Assembly: GCA_902363135.1 (NCBI GenBank)
Contig: CABIZF010000003.1
Location: 1-64,000, forward strand
From: Lachnospiraceae bacterium
GTDB taxonomy: Bacteria; Bacillota; Clostridia; Lachnospirales; Lachnospiraceae
Reading direction: 5' to 3'
DNA: 64,000 nt
Of the stretch, positions 33,853 to 42,603 are shown piece after piece. A model generated the notes under the pieces. The model saw only the letters and a list, made by a program, of their open reading frames with translations. It was not told the DNA's origin and did no database searches. A program made the translations under genes and the position numbers. Numbering within the stretch: position 1 is the stretch's first letter; each line of letters opens with the position of its first letter.

Positions 33853-34167
33853 TTATTGTCCTAACGACTTTTCAATCTTCTGTTTTTGCCCTTTCAAATC
33901 GTTCTGCTTCTCATACAATCTGTCACGTTCTTTACAGAGTGACTTCATGCGTTCCAACTGCGTCCGCACTCCCTCCCGGCAATCCGGCTCTATCCGCTTA
34001 TATTCCCCGGTTAGACTTCGTATCTCGTTATTGTTTGATTTTATCTGCTCCGACACACATATCCAGTCAATTAGATTACGTACTTCTATATCTGTATCAT
34101 ACAAATCTGTTTCTGAAAGGATTTTCGCACACAGCCGAATCATAACTTTTTTCTCCATATCTGTCAT
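33853..34167 (-). CDS. Small helical protein (element C)
   Basis: 104 aa, coiled coil in the C-terminal half, no family recognised. It lies 13 bases after the relaxase stop, so probably co-transcribed and possibly a mobilization accessory. Confidence 0.55.
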   Translation of the reverse strand: MTDMEKKVMIRLCAKILSETDLYDTDIEVRNLIDWICVSEQIKSNNNEIRSLTGEYKRIEPDCREGVRTQLERMKSLCKERDRLYEKQNDLKGQKQKIEKSLGQ

Positions 34168-34180
34168 TCTATCAATCCTC

Positions 34181-35551
34181 CTATCTGCTCATATCAAACA
34201 CACGTTTCAGACGTTTATTTGCCTTTTCTGCCCATTCCAGAGCCTTAGACCGCTCAACTATCGACTGCACCTGTTCTCTGCCGAAATAGCGTTCCAAACG
34301 CCCCAAATCCGCCGCTTTCTCCTGCAATCGGTCAATAATGTCGCTCTGCTCCATGACCTTATCTGTCAAGCGACTGATCTGCTGCTCCTGCCGGGTAACT
34401 TTTTCTTTTAGTTTCTTCCCCTGTTCTGCAAGCTGGACGCATTTAATTGTCAGTGCTTTTATCGTTTCTTTCAATTTCTCCACAAGCGGAAAGGCTTTTT
34501 TATCCTTATAAGCCTTTGCAGACATCAACGCCGCCGGTTCCGGCAACTGCCACTTCTCGTCCTCGTCATAGGCGTGTATGTGCCGTTCCATGACCGCCTT
34601 AGACTGAACGATTTTCTCAATCTCCTGTTGTAATCTTTTCTGTTGCTTCTCTAATTTCTCATTGTCAGATAACAGCTTTTCCTTATCCTCTGCCAACGCT
34701 GCCGCCTGCTCTTTCAGCAAATCACTTGTTTCCGAAAGTTCCGATACTTCCTGCCGGATTGCTTCGCCCTCCTGCCGTATCTGCTCTGTTTCCTGCACTG
34801 CTTTCCTATGCTGAATCTGAATATCTGATAATCGCTCTTTTCCGTCAGAAATAGATTGCTTCAATTCTGCGACTTCCTTTGCCCGCTCCTTTTTCTCAAA
34901 GTCCAAAACAGATAAATGCTTTTCATTTGTGCCTTTCTTCTCCCACTCAATCCCATGTTCCAGCATGACGGCGGCAAGCTGTTCTTTCTCATAAGCCACC
35001 CACTGATTTAATTCCGTTTCCTGCCTTGTACCGCCTTTAAATCCGAGAGCAAATAACGCCTGTTTCAAGGAAACTCTTGTATCAAGCCCCCGTTTGCTTC
35101 CTGTCGTATACGGTACAAAATCTATATGCAAGTGGGGCGTTGCTTCGTCCATATGAAGATAGGCACTAAATACTCTTAACGTAGGATTTCGCCGCTGGAA
35201 ATCCCGCATATATTTATCCAGCACCTTTGCCGCAAGCCGTCCGTTCTCCGTCTTTGCCCCCATGTTGTCCTTATCCCCAATTTGCAGGATAATCTCATGG
35301 AATGGCTTCTCCTGTTTGCCGGAACGGATTTTCTCATAATAATCGTCAATCCGGCGGTCACATCTGGTCTGCTTCTCATTGTACCGGGTGAGCGCTTCAT
35401 CAAACAATTCGTGATATACGTCCTTAACATTTTCATTGCAATATTCCACGTTCAGACAGCTTCGCTTCGGGTCAGTATTCTTTGCATGGAATTTTCTGCT
35501 ATTATGGTTGACAGAGCCTTTTCCTGTCATAAAGCTGATAGTTCGCTTCAA
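34181..35551 (-). CDS. mob: Pre/Mob (MobV) relaxase of element C
   Basis: 456 aa starting at a TTG (35551) with GAAAGGA upstream. KRTISFMTGKGSVNHNSRKF, then HMDEATPHLHIDFVPY near residue 130, then a long coiled coil (residues 230-330). Same architecture and strong similarity through the catalytic half to the relaxase at 26058. It should nick the oriT just upstream. Confidence 0.88.
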   Translation of the reverse strand: MKRTISFMTGKGSVNHNSRKFHAKNTDPKRSCLNVEYCNENVKDVYHELFDEALTRYNEKQTRCDRRIDDYYEKIRSGKQEKPFHEIILQIGDKDNMGAKTENGRLAAKVLDKYMRDFQRRNPTLRVFSAYLHMDEATPHLHIDFVPYTTGSKRGLDTRVSLKQALFALGFKGGTRQETELNQWVAYEKEQLAAVMLEHGIEWEKKGTNEKHLSVLDFEKKERAKEVAELKQSISDGKERLSDIQIQHRKAVQETEQIRQEGEAIRQEVSELSETSDLLKEQAAALAEDKEKLLSDNEKLEKQQKRLQQEIEKIVQSKAVMERHIHAYDEDEKWQLPEPAALMSAKAYKDKKAFPLVEKLKETIKALTIKCVQLAEQGKKLKEKVTRQEQQISRLTDKVMEQSDIIDRLQEKAADLGRLERYFGREQVQSIVERSKALEWAEKANKRLKRVFDMSR

Positions 35552-35583
35552 TCAATATCCTTTCTCCCTGCCTGGGTAGTCAG

Positions 35584-35720
35584 CGCCGGATACGGCGTAT
35601 AATAGAGGAACCTCCCCAAACATTAGTAGTCCGGGAAGTATCGGGGCAAAGCCCCTCCTTTGTTACTTTCGCCGAAAGTAACGCAAAAGCACTTTTGACA
35701 GCCGTTCCGTCCATCAAAAG
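35584..35720. other. oriT: Candidate oriT of element C
   Basis: Hairpin CGCCG-GATA-CGGCG (35584-35597), then a near-perfect 10-bp inverted repeat beginning GTTACTTTCG (about 35661-35681), then GCAAAAGCACTTTTGACAG and a CCGTCCATCAAAAG block. The last three parts match element B almost base for base although the neighbouring DNA differs, marking a functionally constrained site. Confidence 0.55.
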
Positions 35721-35869
35721 CTGCCTTTGCGCCCTACCGGGGGCTTTTCCGTCCTACGGACGGGGCGGCTGTTCCCGCCGCTTTACTTCCGCCGCCATAG
35801 CTTTTCGGATAGCCGAAAGTACATTTTCTATCGTATATTCGTCCCATCCGGCAAGCCATATCAGGTCCG

Positions 35870-36101
35870 CATTTCTACCTCAGTCAATTCTATATCTCCG
35901 AATATTTCATTAAGTTCGGCAATCCTCCGGGCTTCAACTCTCGTAAAAATATTTGTTCACATTCCGGGTTCCCCATTCTGGCTGTCGTATCATATTCGCC
36001 CTTCTTTTCAAGACCGCAACAACGCAAGGTCTATATCTTTTGCAACCTTGCAGACACCAAGCCCGCAAATTCTATATACTCTGCATTGTTGCGCTGTTGC
36101 A
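35870..36101 (-). pseudogene. Frameshifted small gene remnant
   Basis: Minus-strand pieces in different frames read CGLGVCKVAKDIDLALLRS, then KKGEYDTTARMGNPECEQIF, then TRVEARRIAELNEIFGDIEL. Together they look like one 80-residue Cys-containing protein broken by two frameshifts. It lies where element B has an intact but unrelated 77-aa gene. Low certainty. Confidence 0.35.
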
Positions 36102-37082
36102 TTATTCCGGCTTGATTTTATCCAGTTCCCAATACCACGAATTGTTTATCCGCTTTGCTCTGATACTCAATTCCTTTTTCGCATTTTCAAGCGTCCGTCT
36201 GGATATACCCTGTTCCTCTGCAAGATTGAAAATCTCATTGCTCTGCATGGCATTGTTTGTTTCTGCCACTTCCCGGAGCAGACGCTTCGCCTGTTCCAGC
36301 TTATTCGCTTTCGGAGCGATACCGCCCAACACTTCATCGGCGGTAATCTCATAATCTCCGAGCCAGTGAAAACCGTCCTCCGACAACTCAAAGGCCTTCG
36401 GGTGCCCAAACGCCGCCAGATTGTTTTTTATCTGGACTACCGCCCTTATATTCGCTTCGCCCTCCACTCTGCCGACCAGCAGGACGCTCCTTGCCACCGC
36501 AAAGAAATCAATGGAACCCATGCCCCGATATGCTGCCTTATTTCCAGCCGCTTTGTTCATGTGCCCTACAAGTACAATGGCACATTGATATTTCTCCGCC
36601 AGAGTCGCCAGCTTCTTTGTCATATCCCTTGCTTCATTTGCCCGGTTCATATCCATACCGCCGCCGAGATACGCCTGTATCGGGTCTAAAATCAGTAGCT
36701 TCGCCTTTGTCCTTATGACTGCTTCTTCCAGACGTTCATCTATCATGGAAAGTGATTTTATGCTTTCGTCAATGACGGAAATATTTTCACAATTTGCTCC
36801 TGCCGCTTCCAAACGGGGCTTAACCGTATCTGCAAGCCCGTCCTCCGCACTCTGGTAAATCACATTCAGCGGCTCCGTCAGTTTCATTTTGCTGTCCAGA
36901 CCCTCGCCTTTTGACAGCTTCGCCGCTATGTTCAGCACAAGCGTTGTCTTACCGTCCCCCGGATCGCCTTGTACAATCGTCAGCTTTCCATAAGGGATAA
37001 ACGGAAACCACAGCCACGCCACCTCCTGCGACTGTATCTCCGACATTTTAATCATCTGTAATTCTGTTCTCGTTCCTGCCAT
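36102..37082 (-). CDS. RepA-like AAA ATPase (element C)
   Basis: 326 aa from the ATG at 37082 (GGAGG five bases upstream). Walker A GDPGDGKTT near residue 40, Walker B-like LLILDPIQAYLG, sensor region LVGHMNKAAGNKAAYRGMGS, and a C-terminal winged-helix-like segment. Belongs to the RepA/DnaB-like hexameric helicase group of RSF1010-type replicons; a role in element replication or transfer is likely. Its relative in element B is interrupted by a stop. Confidence 0.85.
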   Translation of the reverse strand: MAGTRTELQMIKMSEIQSQEVAWLWFPFIPYGKLTIVQGDPGDGKTTLVLNIAAKLSKGEGLDSKMKLTEPLNVIYQSAEDGLADTVKPRLEAAGANCENISVIDESIKSLSMIDERLEEAVIRTKAKLLILDPIQAYLGGGMDMNRANEARDMTKKLATLAEKYQCAIVLVGHMNKAAGNKAAYRGMGSIDFFAVARSVLLVGRVEGEANIRAVVQIKNNLAAFGHPKAFELSEDGFHWLGDYEITADEVLGGIAPKANKLEQAKRLLREVAETNNAMQSNEIFNLAEEQGISRRTLENAKKELSIRAKRINNSWYWELDKIKPE

Positions 37083-37122
37083 AATGTCCTCCGTTTTTGA
37101 AAAATTCGTTGTCACCGGAAGA

Positions 37123-37206
37123 AACCTCTGCTATACTTGAATTGTGATTGTTGATAACAGAGGTTTTCCAGTTATCACAGCCCTAACAGTTGCCGCTGTC
37201 AGGGCT
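37123..37206 (-). other. Two hairpins between MobC-like and ATPase genes (element C)
   Basis: AACCTCTG (37123-37130) pairs with CAGAGGTT (37158-37165) across a 27-base loop; AGCCCTAACAG (37179-37189) pairs with CTGTCAGGGCT (37196-37206), overlapping the end of the MobC-like gene. Same plan as 29055-29139 with different bases. Confidence 0.5.
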
Positions 37207-37560
37207 TTTTTCTTCGCCTTGCCACAGATACCTTGCACCGTCCAACATCCAAAGAATTGCTTTCAGCATATCTTCATAGGCTTCCCGCAAATCTCTGATT
37301 TCTTTGGAAGTAATCCCCGGATTTTTGCCATCAATTTGCTCCGCCAGTTCCACCAGCCGATTCTCCATTTCCTGCAACCGTTCCACAATCTGATAAACTG
37401 TTTCTTTCTTGCCTACCACGCACACCCGGTTATAAATGCAGGAACGGACAAAATAATCTTTTTTCTTCATGCCGCTTGTGAAAATCTTTGCTTCGATTTC
37501 TTCCCTCTCTCTGGGAGAGATACGGAAACTGATTGTCGGATATTTGTGTGTGCCGCTCAT
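37183..37560 (-). CDS. MobC-like relaxosome protein (element C)
   Basis: 125 aa; ISFRISPREREEIEAKIFTS then GMKKKDYFVRSCIYN is the same RHH-type N-terminus as at 29142. Overlaps the integrase gene by 4 bases (ATGA). Confidence 0.72.
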   Translation of the reverse strand: MSGTHKYPTISFRISPREREEIEAKIFTSGMKKKDYFVRSCIYNRVCVVGKKETVYQIVERLQEMENRLVELAEQIDGKNPGITSKEIRDLREAYEDMLKAILWMLDGARYLWQGEEKSPDSGNC

Positions 37561-38642
37561 TCCTCTGCGCCCTCCTTAAATTCTTCATTCAGCAATTTTG
37601 CCATTTGTGTCTGTTCCGTCGGGAACATATGAGCATAGCGATAAGTAATATCCACGCTTTCATGCCCCACCCTGTTTCCGATTGATACCGCCGAAAATCC
37701 CATGCTGATAAGCAGTGATACATGAGAATGTCGCAAATCGTGGATTCTAATGCGTTTCACTCCCGCTTTTTCCGCCCCTCTTGTCATTTCATGGTGCAGA
37801 AAGCTTTTTGTCAGATGAAAGATACGGTCAGTGGGAAGAATCCCGTATAATCTGCCGATATAATCTTTCAGTTCTTCACATAAGAAATCCGGCATACTTA
37901 CATTTCGTTTGCTTTTCGGAGTTTTCGGGTCTGTAATTACATCTTTACCCTCCAATCGCTGATAAGATTTTGTTATCCGAATGACTTTGTTATCAAAATC
38001 AATATCCTGCGACGTGAGAGCTAACAGTTCGCCCACTCGTAAACCGCACCAGTACAATATCTGAAACGCATGATAGGAATATGGTTTGTCCTTTACCGCT
38101 TCAATGAATTTCAGATATTCCTCTTTTGTCCAGAACAACATTTCCTCCGCTTTTCCCTTTCCCAACGGCCCCGCCTTTACAACAGGATTGCTTTTCAGTT
38201 CATAGAACCGTACCGCATGATTAAACAGTACACTCAATTCTGATTGCAGAGTTTTCAAATAAGTCGGAGCATAGGGCTTTCCTTTTTCATCACGATAGGA
38301 AATCTGTTCATTCTGCCACTGGATAATATCTTTCGGACGAATATCACGCATTTTCTTATCCTTGAAATAGGGCAGTAGCTTTGTCCTCAAGATATGCTCT
38401 TTCGTCAGCCAGGTATTGTGTTTCAGTTTCGGCTTCATATCTCTTGTGTATGCCTGAACAAATTCCTCAAAAGTCATATCCAAGTCAGCCGCTTCTTTCA
38501 TACGGAAATGCCGTTCCCACTCTGTTGCTTCTCGTTTGGTCTTAAATCCCCTCTTAACTTTCCGGCAATTCTTACCAGTCCAGTCATAATAGTGAAAGGA
38601 CACATACCATGTTCCCCGCTGTTCGTCTTTGTACGCCACCAT
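37557..38642 (-). CDS. int: Tyrosine integrase (element C)
   Basis: 361 aa. KNCRKVKRGFKTKREATEWE arm-binding region, catalytic WCGLRVGELLAL, IHDLRHSHVSLLISMG, NRVGHESVDITYRYAHMFP. Similar throughout to the element B integrase. AAAGGAGTG precedes the ATG. It lies in the middle of the element rather than at an end. Confidence 0.92.
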   Translation of the reverse strand: MVAYKDEQRGTWYVSFHYYDWTGKNCRKVKRGFKTKREATEWERHFRMKEAADLDMTFEEFVQAYTRDMKPKLKHNTWLTKEHILRTKLLPYFKDKKMRDIRPKDIIQWQNEQISYRDEKGKPYAPTYLKTLQSELSVLFNHAVRFYELKSNPVVKAGPLGKGKAEEMLFWTKEEYLKFIEAVKDKPYSYHAFQILYWCGLRVGELLALTSQDIDFDNKVIRITKSYQRLEGKDVITDPKTPKSKRNVSMPDFLCEELKDYIGRLYGILPTDRIFHLTKSFLHHEMTRGAEKAGVKRIRIHDLRHSHVSLLISMGFSAVSIGNRVGHESVDITYRYAHMFPTEQTQMAKLLNEEFKEGAEE

Positions 38643-38657
38643 AATCTCACTCCTTTC

Positions 38658-38852
38658 CTAATTCGCCTGTGCCATGCCATAAAATTTTTCTTCATAGTAT
38701 TTTCTGCTCACTCGTCCGGCGATTGTGATAAAACCTTTTGCATCCAGTTCTTCGTTCATCTGCCGCACCAGCTTATAAGCAAATGGTTTGGAAATGCCTA
38801 AGTCCTGCGCCACTTCTCCGGCTGTTACAAATAAATCATTTTTCAAATACAC
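38658..38852 (-). CDS. Excisionase-like HTH protein (element C)
   Basis: 64 aa winged HTH (TAGEVAQDLGISKPFAYKLV, then YYEEKFYGM). Counterpart of 30583 and 24469. Lies 15 bases upstream of the integrase. Confidence 0.78.
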   Translation of the reverse strand: MYLKNDLFVTAGEVAQDLGISKPFAYKLVRQMNEELDAKGFITIAGRVSRKYYEEKFYGMAQAN

Positions 38853-38897
38853 GTCCTCCTTTTGGATTTTAACTTTTTTGTTAAGTTCTGTATTTTT

Positions 38898-39013
38898 AGT
38901 ATACTTAACATTTCTGCTATTGTCAATAGCTTTTTTGTTAAGTTTATCTTTTTTATTAAATTTAGCATTTCTGATAAGTTTTTGTTGCCGTATTATTTTA
39001 GGTATGCTACAAT
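38898..39013. promoter_or_regulatory. Divergent promoters of element C with TTAAC repeats
   Basis: Leftward: TTGACA (38926-38921) and TATACT (38903-38898), 17-bp spacer containing CTTAACATT. Rightward: TTGCCG (38985-38990) and TACAAT (39008-39013), 17-bp spacer. Several CTTAACA/TGTTAAG repeats (one just left of the -10, others at 38871-38886 and 38932-38943) are probable operators of the XRE regulator. Confidence 0.68.
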
Positions 39014-39050
39014 GTAGGAAACGGGATAACTATTTTCACAGGAGGGCTTT

Positions 39051-39524
39051 ATGGAATACACGATACGAGAAATGACGGTAATGGAATATCCTCTATTGAA
39101 TGAATTTCTATACGAAGCTATTTTTATTCCAGACGGTATAAAGCCGCCACCGAAAAATATTATCGCTTCTCCCGAATTACAAATTTATGTTGACCGCTTC
39201 GGGGCATCAAAAGCTGATTTCGCATTAGTCGCAGAAGTTGAACAAAAAATCGTTGGTGCTGTCTGGGTACGCATTATACACGATTACGGACATATTGATG
39301 ATGAAACGCCCTCTCTTGCCATCTCTCTATACAAAGAATACCGGGGACAGGGGATAGGAACCGATATGATGAAAGAAATGCTATCTTTGTTGAAAACACA
39401 TGGTTATGAACGTGTTTCACTTTCTGTTCAAAAGGCTAATTATGCGGCTGAAATGTATCGAAAAATCGGTTTTGATATTGTACGGGAAAACGAAGAAGAA
39501 TGGATTATGGTGTGTAATTTGTAA
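39051..39524 (+). CDS. GNAT-family N-acetyltransferase
   Basis: 157 aa. GNAT core: EIEYTIREM-type first strand, VGAVWVRI strand, acetyl-CoA loop YRGQGIGTDMMKEML (Q/R-x-x-G-x-G/A), and C-terminal SVQKANYAAEMYRKIGFDIV. Substrate unknown. It lies between the divergent promoters and the XRE regulator, with no equivalent in element B, so it is cargo or a protein-modifying regulator. Confidence 0.82.
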   Translation: MEYTIREMTVMEYPLLNEFLYEAIFIPDGIKPPPKNIIASPELQIYVDRFGASKADFALVAEVEQKIVGAVWVRIIHDYGHIDDETPSLAISLYKEYRGQGIGTDMMKEMLSLLKTHGYERVSLSVQKANYAAEMYRKIGFDIVRENEEEWIMVCNL

Positions 39525-39548
39525 AGTTTAAGGAAAGGACACAAAATT

Positions 39549-40118
39549 ATGATACTGGGAGAGCGAATTAAGAGAATCCGCACATTTCGGGGATTAACAC
39601 AACGAGAACTAGGATTGAAGCTGGGATATGAGGAGCGCAACGCTGATGTTCGTGTGGCACAATATGAATCCGGCTATCGTGTTCCCAAAAAAGATACTCT
39701 CATGGAAATTGCCAGGATTTTGAATGTCAACTATATCAATTTTATTATAGAAGCCCCCGGTTGCGCTGAGGACATTATGCAGACTTTTTTCTGGCTTGAC
39801 GAGGACAACCGCAATACCTTTCATCTGTTTCAGCTTGTCCGCAATCCCGGCAAGTGCAACGTTTCTGATGATAAGTCTGTTCGCTATAATGATAGTGACG
39901 AATGGCCTGCTCATGCTCCTGTCGGTATGTGGATTGATTATGGTCTGGTAAATGAATTTCTGCGTGAATGGGGTTTGCGGAAAGAACAGCTAAAAAGCGG
40001 AGAGATTTCAGAGGACGAATATTTTGAATGGAAAATCAACTGGCCAGCTTCCAGCAGTAGCGTTGATGAAAAAGGAAATGACAAGAAAAATAATAGTTAT
40101 CAATGGAGAAAATCATGA
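39549..40118 (+). CDS. XRE-family regulator (element C)
   Basis: 189 aa. HTH at residues 3-62 (IKRIRTFRGLTQRELGLKLG), then a unique C-terminal half with acidic tail. Probably represses the leftward excisionase/integrase operon. Follows the acetyltransferase gene by 24 bases, same transcript. Confidence 0.82.
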   Translation: MILGERIKRIRTFRGLTQRELGLKLGYEERNADVRVAQYESGYRVPKKDTLMEIARILNVNYINFIIEAPGCAEDIMQTFFWLDEDNRNTFHLFQLVRNPGKCNVSDDKSVRYNDSDEWPAHAPVGMWIDYGLVNEFLREWGLRKEQLKSGEISEDEYFEWKINWPASSSSVDEKGNDKKNNSYQWRKS

Positions 40119-40206
40119 TTTCTCATTCAAAATCTTGCTTAAAGAGTTCAACCATGTTATCATTATATAGAACATATGTTTGTTTTTAAGGGAATGGAGG
40201 ATAAAA

Positions 40207-41106
40207 ATGCTTATAGAAAACTTAACGAATTATTGTGATATGAACTATCGACAAAAATGTCTAAATGAAAATTGTGGCTATTGTAATACATCATGTTCTC
40301 ATCCTACTGTTTGCCCCCAAGACTGTGAACAATGTCTAGAACAAATTCATTTTCCTTCTAGACACCCCAATGGAAGACTTGATTATACATGTAATAATGT
40401 CTTGAATTTTTATGTATGTAAATATTTCCATAAATATGCTTCTGAAATTGAATATGCTTTACATTCTATCAATAGTCTTCCATATAAAGATACATTCAAT
40501 ATATTATCTCTGGGATGTGGAGCATCTCCAGATTTAGCTGCTTTTGAAAACTATTTGTCAAAAAATAATTTTTGCATTCCCGTGAACTACTTAGGTATAG
40601 ATATAAACCCGCTTTGGAATGACAAGCATAATTTTATTAAAGATTATTTTAAATCAACCTCATATAATCCGGAGTATATTTGCACTGATGTTTTTGAAAT
40701 TTTTAAAGATCATTACACCGTTGATAAAAATCTTCTTATTTTACAATACCTCATCTCACATTTTTATAACACTGGTAAGTTGACTGCTGTAAATGAATTT
40801 TATAAAAATCTAATACAAAATGTTATTAAAAGAATGCAACCTAAATCAATAATAATTATCAATGATGTAAATAGTAATCGTCGTGGAAGAGATTTATTTT
40901 TACGATTTTCAGATACTCTATCAAAATACGGGATTCGGCACACATATTCCTGTCGATATTTTGAGTATAACATTCAAAACGAGTATCAACGTTATGGTAT
41001 CAAATATCCAAGTAAAGATATATTAACTTGGCCTACACCAAATTTGGCACGTTATAATCCGTGGACGGTATGTTCAAGTGCCCAATTAATAATAGAATTG
41101 GAGTGA
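40207..41106 (+). CDS. Cys-rich class I methyltransferase-like protein, element C cargo
   Basis: 299 aa from the ATG at 40207 (GGAGG upstream). Residues 10-50 contain about ten cysteines (NENCGYCNTSCSHPTVCPQ, then DCEQC), a probable metal-binding cluster. A Rossmann SAM-binding core follows: ILSLGCGASPDLAAF (motif I) and YLGIDINPLW (motif II), and a C-terminal region rich in aromatic residues. Target is unknown. AT-rich, and its stop lies four bases before the DUF1848 gene; the two probably act together. Confidence 0.68.
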   Translation: MLIENLTNYCDMNYRQKCLNENCGYCNTSCSHPTVCPQDCEQCLEQIHFPSRHPNGRLDYTCNNVLNFYVCKYFHKYASEIEYALHSINSLPYKDTFNILSLGCGASPDLAAFENYLSKNNFCIPVNYLGIDINPLWNDKHNFIKDYFKSTSYNPEYICTDVFEIFKDHYTVDKNLLILQYLISHFYNTGKLTAVNEFYKNLIQNVIKRMQPKSIIIINDVNSNRRGRDLFLRFSDTLSKYGIRHTYSCRYFEYNIQNEYQRYGIKYPSKDILTWPTPNLARYNPWTVCSSAQLIIELE

Positions 41107-41110
41107 TTTT

Positions 41111-42049
41111 ATGATAATAAGTGCAAGTCGAAGAACTGATATCCCTGCTTTCTTTTCCGAGTGGATTATAAACCGCTTAAAAGAACAATATGCCTATGTA
41201 CGAAATCCAATGAATATTCACCAAGTAAGTAAAATCAACTTATCTCCAGATGTTGTTGATTGTATTGTTTTTTGGAGCAAAAATCCTAAGCCAATAATTA
41301 ATAAACTTAACGCTTTGAAAGATTATATGTACTATTTTCAATTTACACTTAACGCATATGATAAAGATTTCGAAGAAAATCTTCCTACTTTGTCTACAAG
41401 AATTGATACTTTCCAGACATTATCCAATTATATTGGAAAAGAACGTGTCATATGGCGTTATGATCCCATTATCATTAACGAAAAATACTCTATTGATTGG
41501 CACATTGAAAGATTCAAATACCTTACAGAACAACTCTGTCTTTATACAGAAAAAGTAACCATAAGTTTTATTGATTTATATACAAAAATCTCCCATAATA
41601 TCAAAGGGAAAAATATTTATGAATTATCTTATGAGCAAAAAAACACCCTTGCGAGATACTTTGCAGAAATTGCTTATTCACATAACATAGAAATAGATAC
41701 CTGTGCAGAAGACATTGACTTATCTTCTTATGGCATAACTCATGCTAGATGCATCGATGACAGACTTATTTCAAAGTTACTACATTGTTCCATAGACATA
41801 GAAAAAGATAAAAACCAACGATTGGAATGTGGTTGTATTGCAAGCATTGATTTAGGTCTATATAATACTTGTCAAAATGGCTGTATATATTGTTATGCTA
41901 ATCATAGTTATGCTATTCGTAAGCAAAATTTTGAAACTTATGATCCATTTTCTCCTTTACTCTGTAGTAATATAACAGAATTTGACAAAATAACAGAGCG
42001 TAAAGTCAAAAGTCAAAAAAATATGCAACTAAGTCTATTTGACATATAG
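41111..42049 (+). CDS. DUF1848 protein (radical-SAM-like), element C cargo
   Basis: 312 aa. Starts MIISASRRTDIPAFFSEW, with VDCIVFWSKNPKP and ERVIWRYDPIIIN, the DUF1848 pattern. The C-terminal part has CGCIASIDLGLYNTCQNGC then IYCYANHSYA, a Cys cluster likely to hold an iron-sulfur centre as proposed for this radical-SAM-related family. Substrate unknown. Its stop codon touches the candidate attR, so it is the last gene of element C. Confidence 0.78.
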   Translation: MIISASRRTDIPAFFSEWIINRLKEQYAYVRNPMNIHQVSKINLSPDVVDCIVFWSKNPKPIINKLNALKDYMYYFQFTLNAYDKDFEENLPTLSTRIDTFQTLSNYIGKERVIWRYDPIIINEKYSIDWHIERFKYLTEQLCLYTEKVTISFIDLYTKISHNIKGKNIYELSYEQKNTLARYFAEIAYSHNIEIDTCAEDIDLSSYGITHARCIDDRLISKLLHCSIDIEKDKNQRLECGCIASIDLGLYNTCQNGCIYCYANHSYAIRKQNFETYDPFSPLLCSNITEFDKITERKVKSQKNMQLSLFDI

Positions 42050-42066
42050 GTATCAAACAGGTATCA
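42048..42066 (+). other. attR: Candidate attR of element C
   Basis: AGGTATCAAACAGGTATCA, 17/19 identical and co-directional with 32912-32930. It overlaps the DUF1848 stop by two bases. Confidence 0.5.
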
Positions 42067-42079
42067 CACCACACACTAA

Positions 42080-42117
42080 GAGCCGGAAAGTCCGCTGTTT
42101 ATGCGGCTTCCCGGCTC
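42080..42117 (+). terminator. Terminator/hairpin beyond element C
   Basis: GAGCCGG...CCGGCTC stem with an internal CCGC/GCGG stem, then CCTGTTT. It starts 11 bases after the second GGTATCA, the same spacing as the AAGAGCC hairpin at the end of element B. Confidence 0.6.
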
Positions 42118-42292
42118 CCTGTTTATTATTCGAATTCAATAACACTAGGCCGCTTTTTCGTGTTACCGTGTATTAAATAAAATAAAAGAGGCGGGCTTTT
42201 ATTAAATATACCACGTTGTATTATTATTTGCAATAGTTCCAAACATCACTCTAACATCACGGGAATAAATCGTATTATTTATTGCAGTGATG

Positions 42293-42493
42293 TTAATCAG
42301 GTATATACTCTATCACATCACTGATGCCGCAATTAAGAGCTTTACATATTCTATCTATCTGTTTCAGATTGACTGGCTCATTCTTTCCCATGGAAGCCAT
42401 AGTCCCATAACTTAATCCGGTTGCGTCTTTTAGATCTCCCTTATTCATACCTCTATCAAGAAGCGTGTGCCAAAGCGGATTGTACGATATCAT
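42293..42493 (-). CDS. Small XRE-type regulator
   Basis: 66 aa, Cro/C1-like HTH (LLDRGMNKGDLKDATGLSYG, then LKQIDRICKALNCGISDVIEY). Almost the entire protein is the DNA-binding domain. It lies left of another small gene and may belong to the prophage edge or a small regulatory unit. Confidence 0.75.
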   Translation of the reverse strand: MISYNPLWHTLLDRGMNKGDLKDATGLSYGTMASMGKNEPVNLKQIDRICKALNCGISDVIEYIPD

Positions 42494-42549
42494 AATACAC
42501 CAACTTTCTGTTGACTTATTTTTTTCTTCCTGCTATTATTTTCTTAGGT

Positions 42550-42586
42550 ACCGAGCGGAAGCAGGAAGTTTCGGAGTCCGCTCGGT
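42550..42586 (-). terminator. Hairpin between two small genes
   Basis: ACCGAGCGGA (42550-42559) and TCCGCTCGGT (42577-42586) form a perfect 10-bp stem. It lies just downstream of the 45-aa gene and could end its transcript. Confidence 0.55.
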
Positions 42587-42603
42587 GTCTATTCGCTTAG
42601 TTC

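Noticed and set aside
35727..36689. 320-codon plus-strand frame
   Set aside because: It runs antisense to the ATPase gene and oriT region, with no ribosome site and no recognisable protein pattern.
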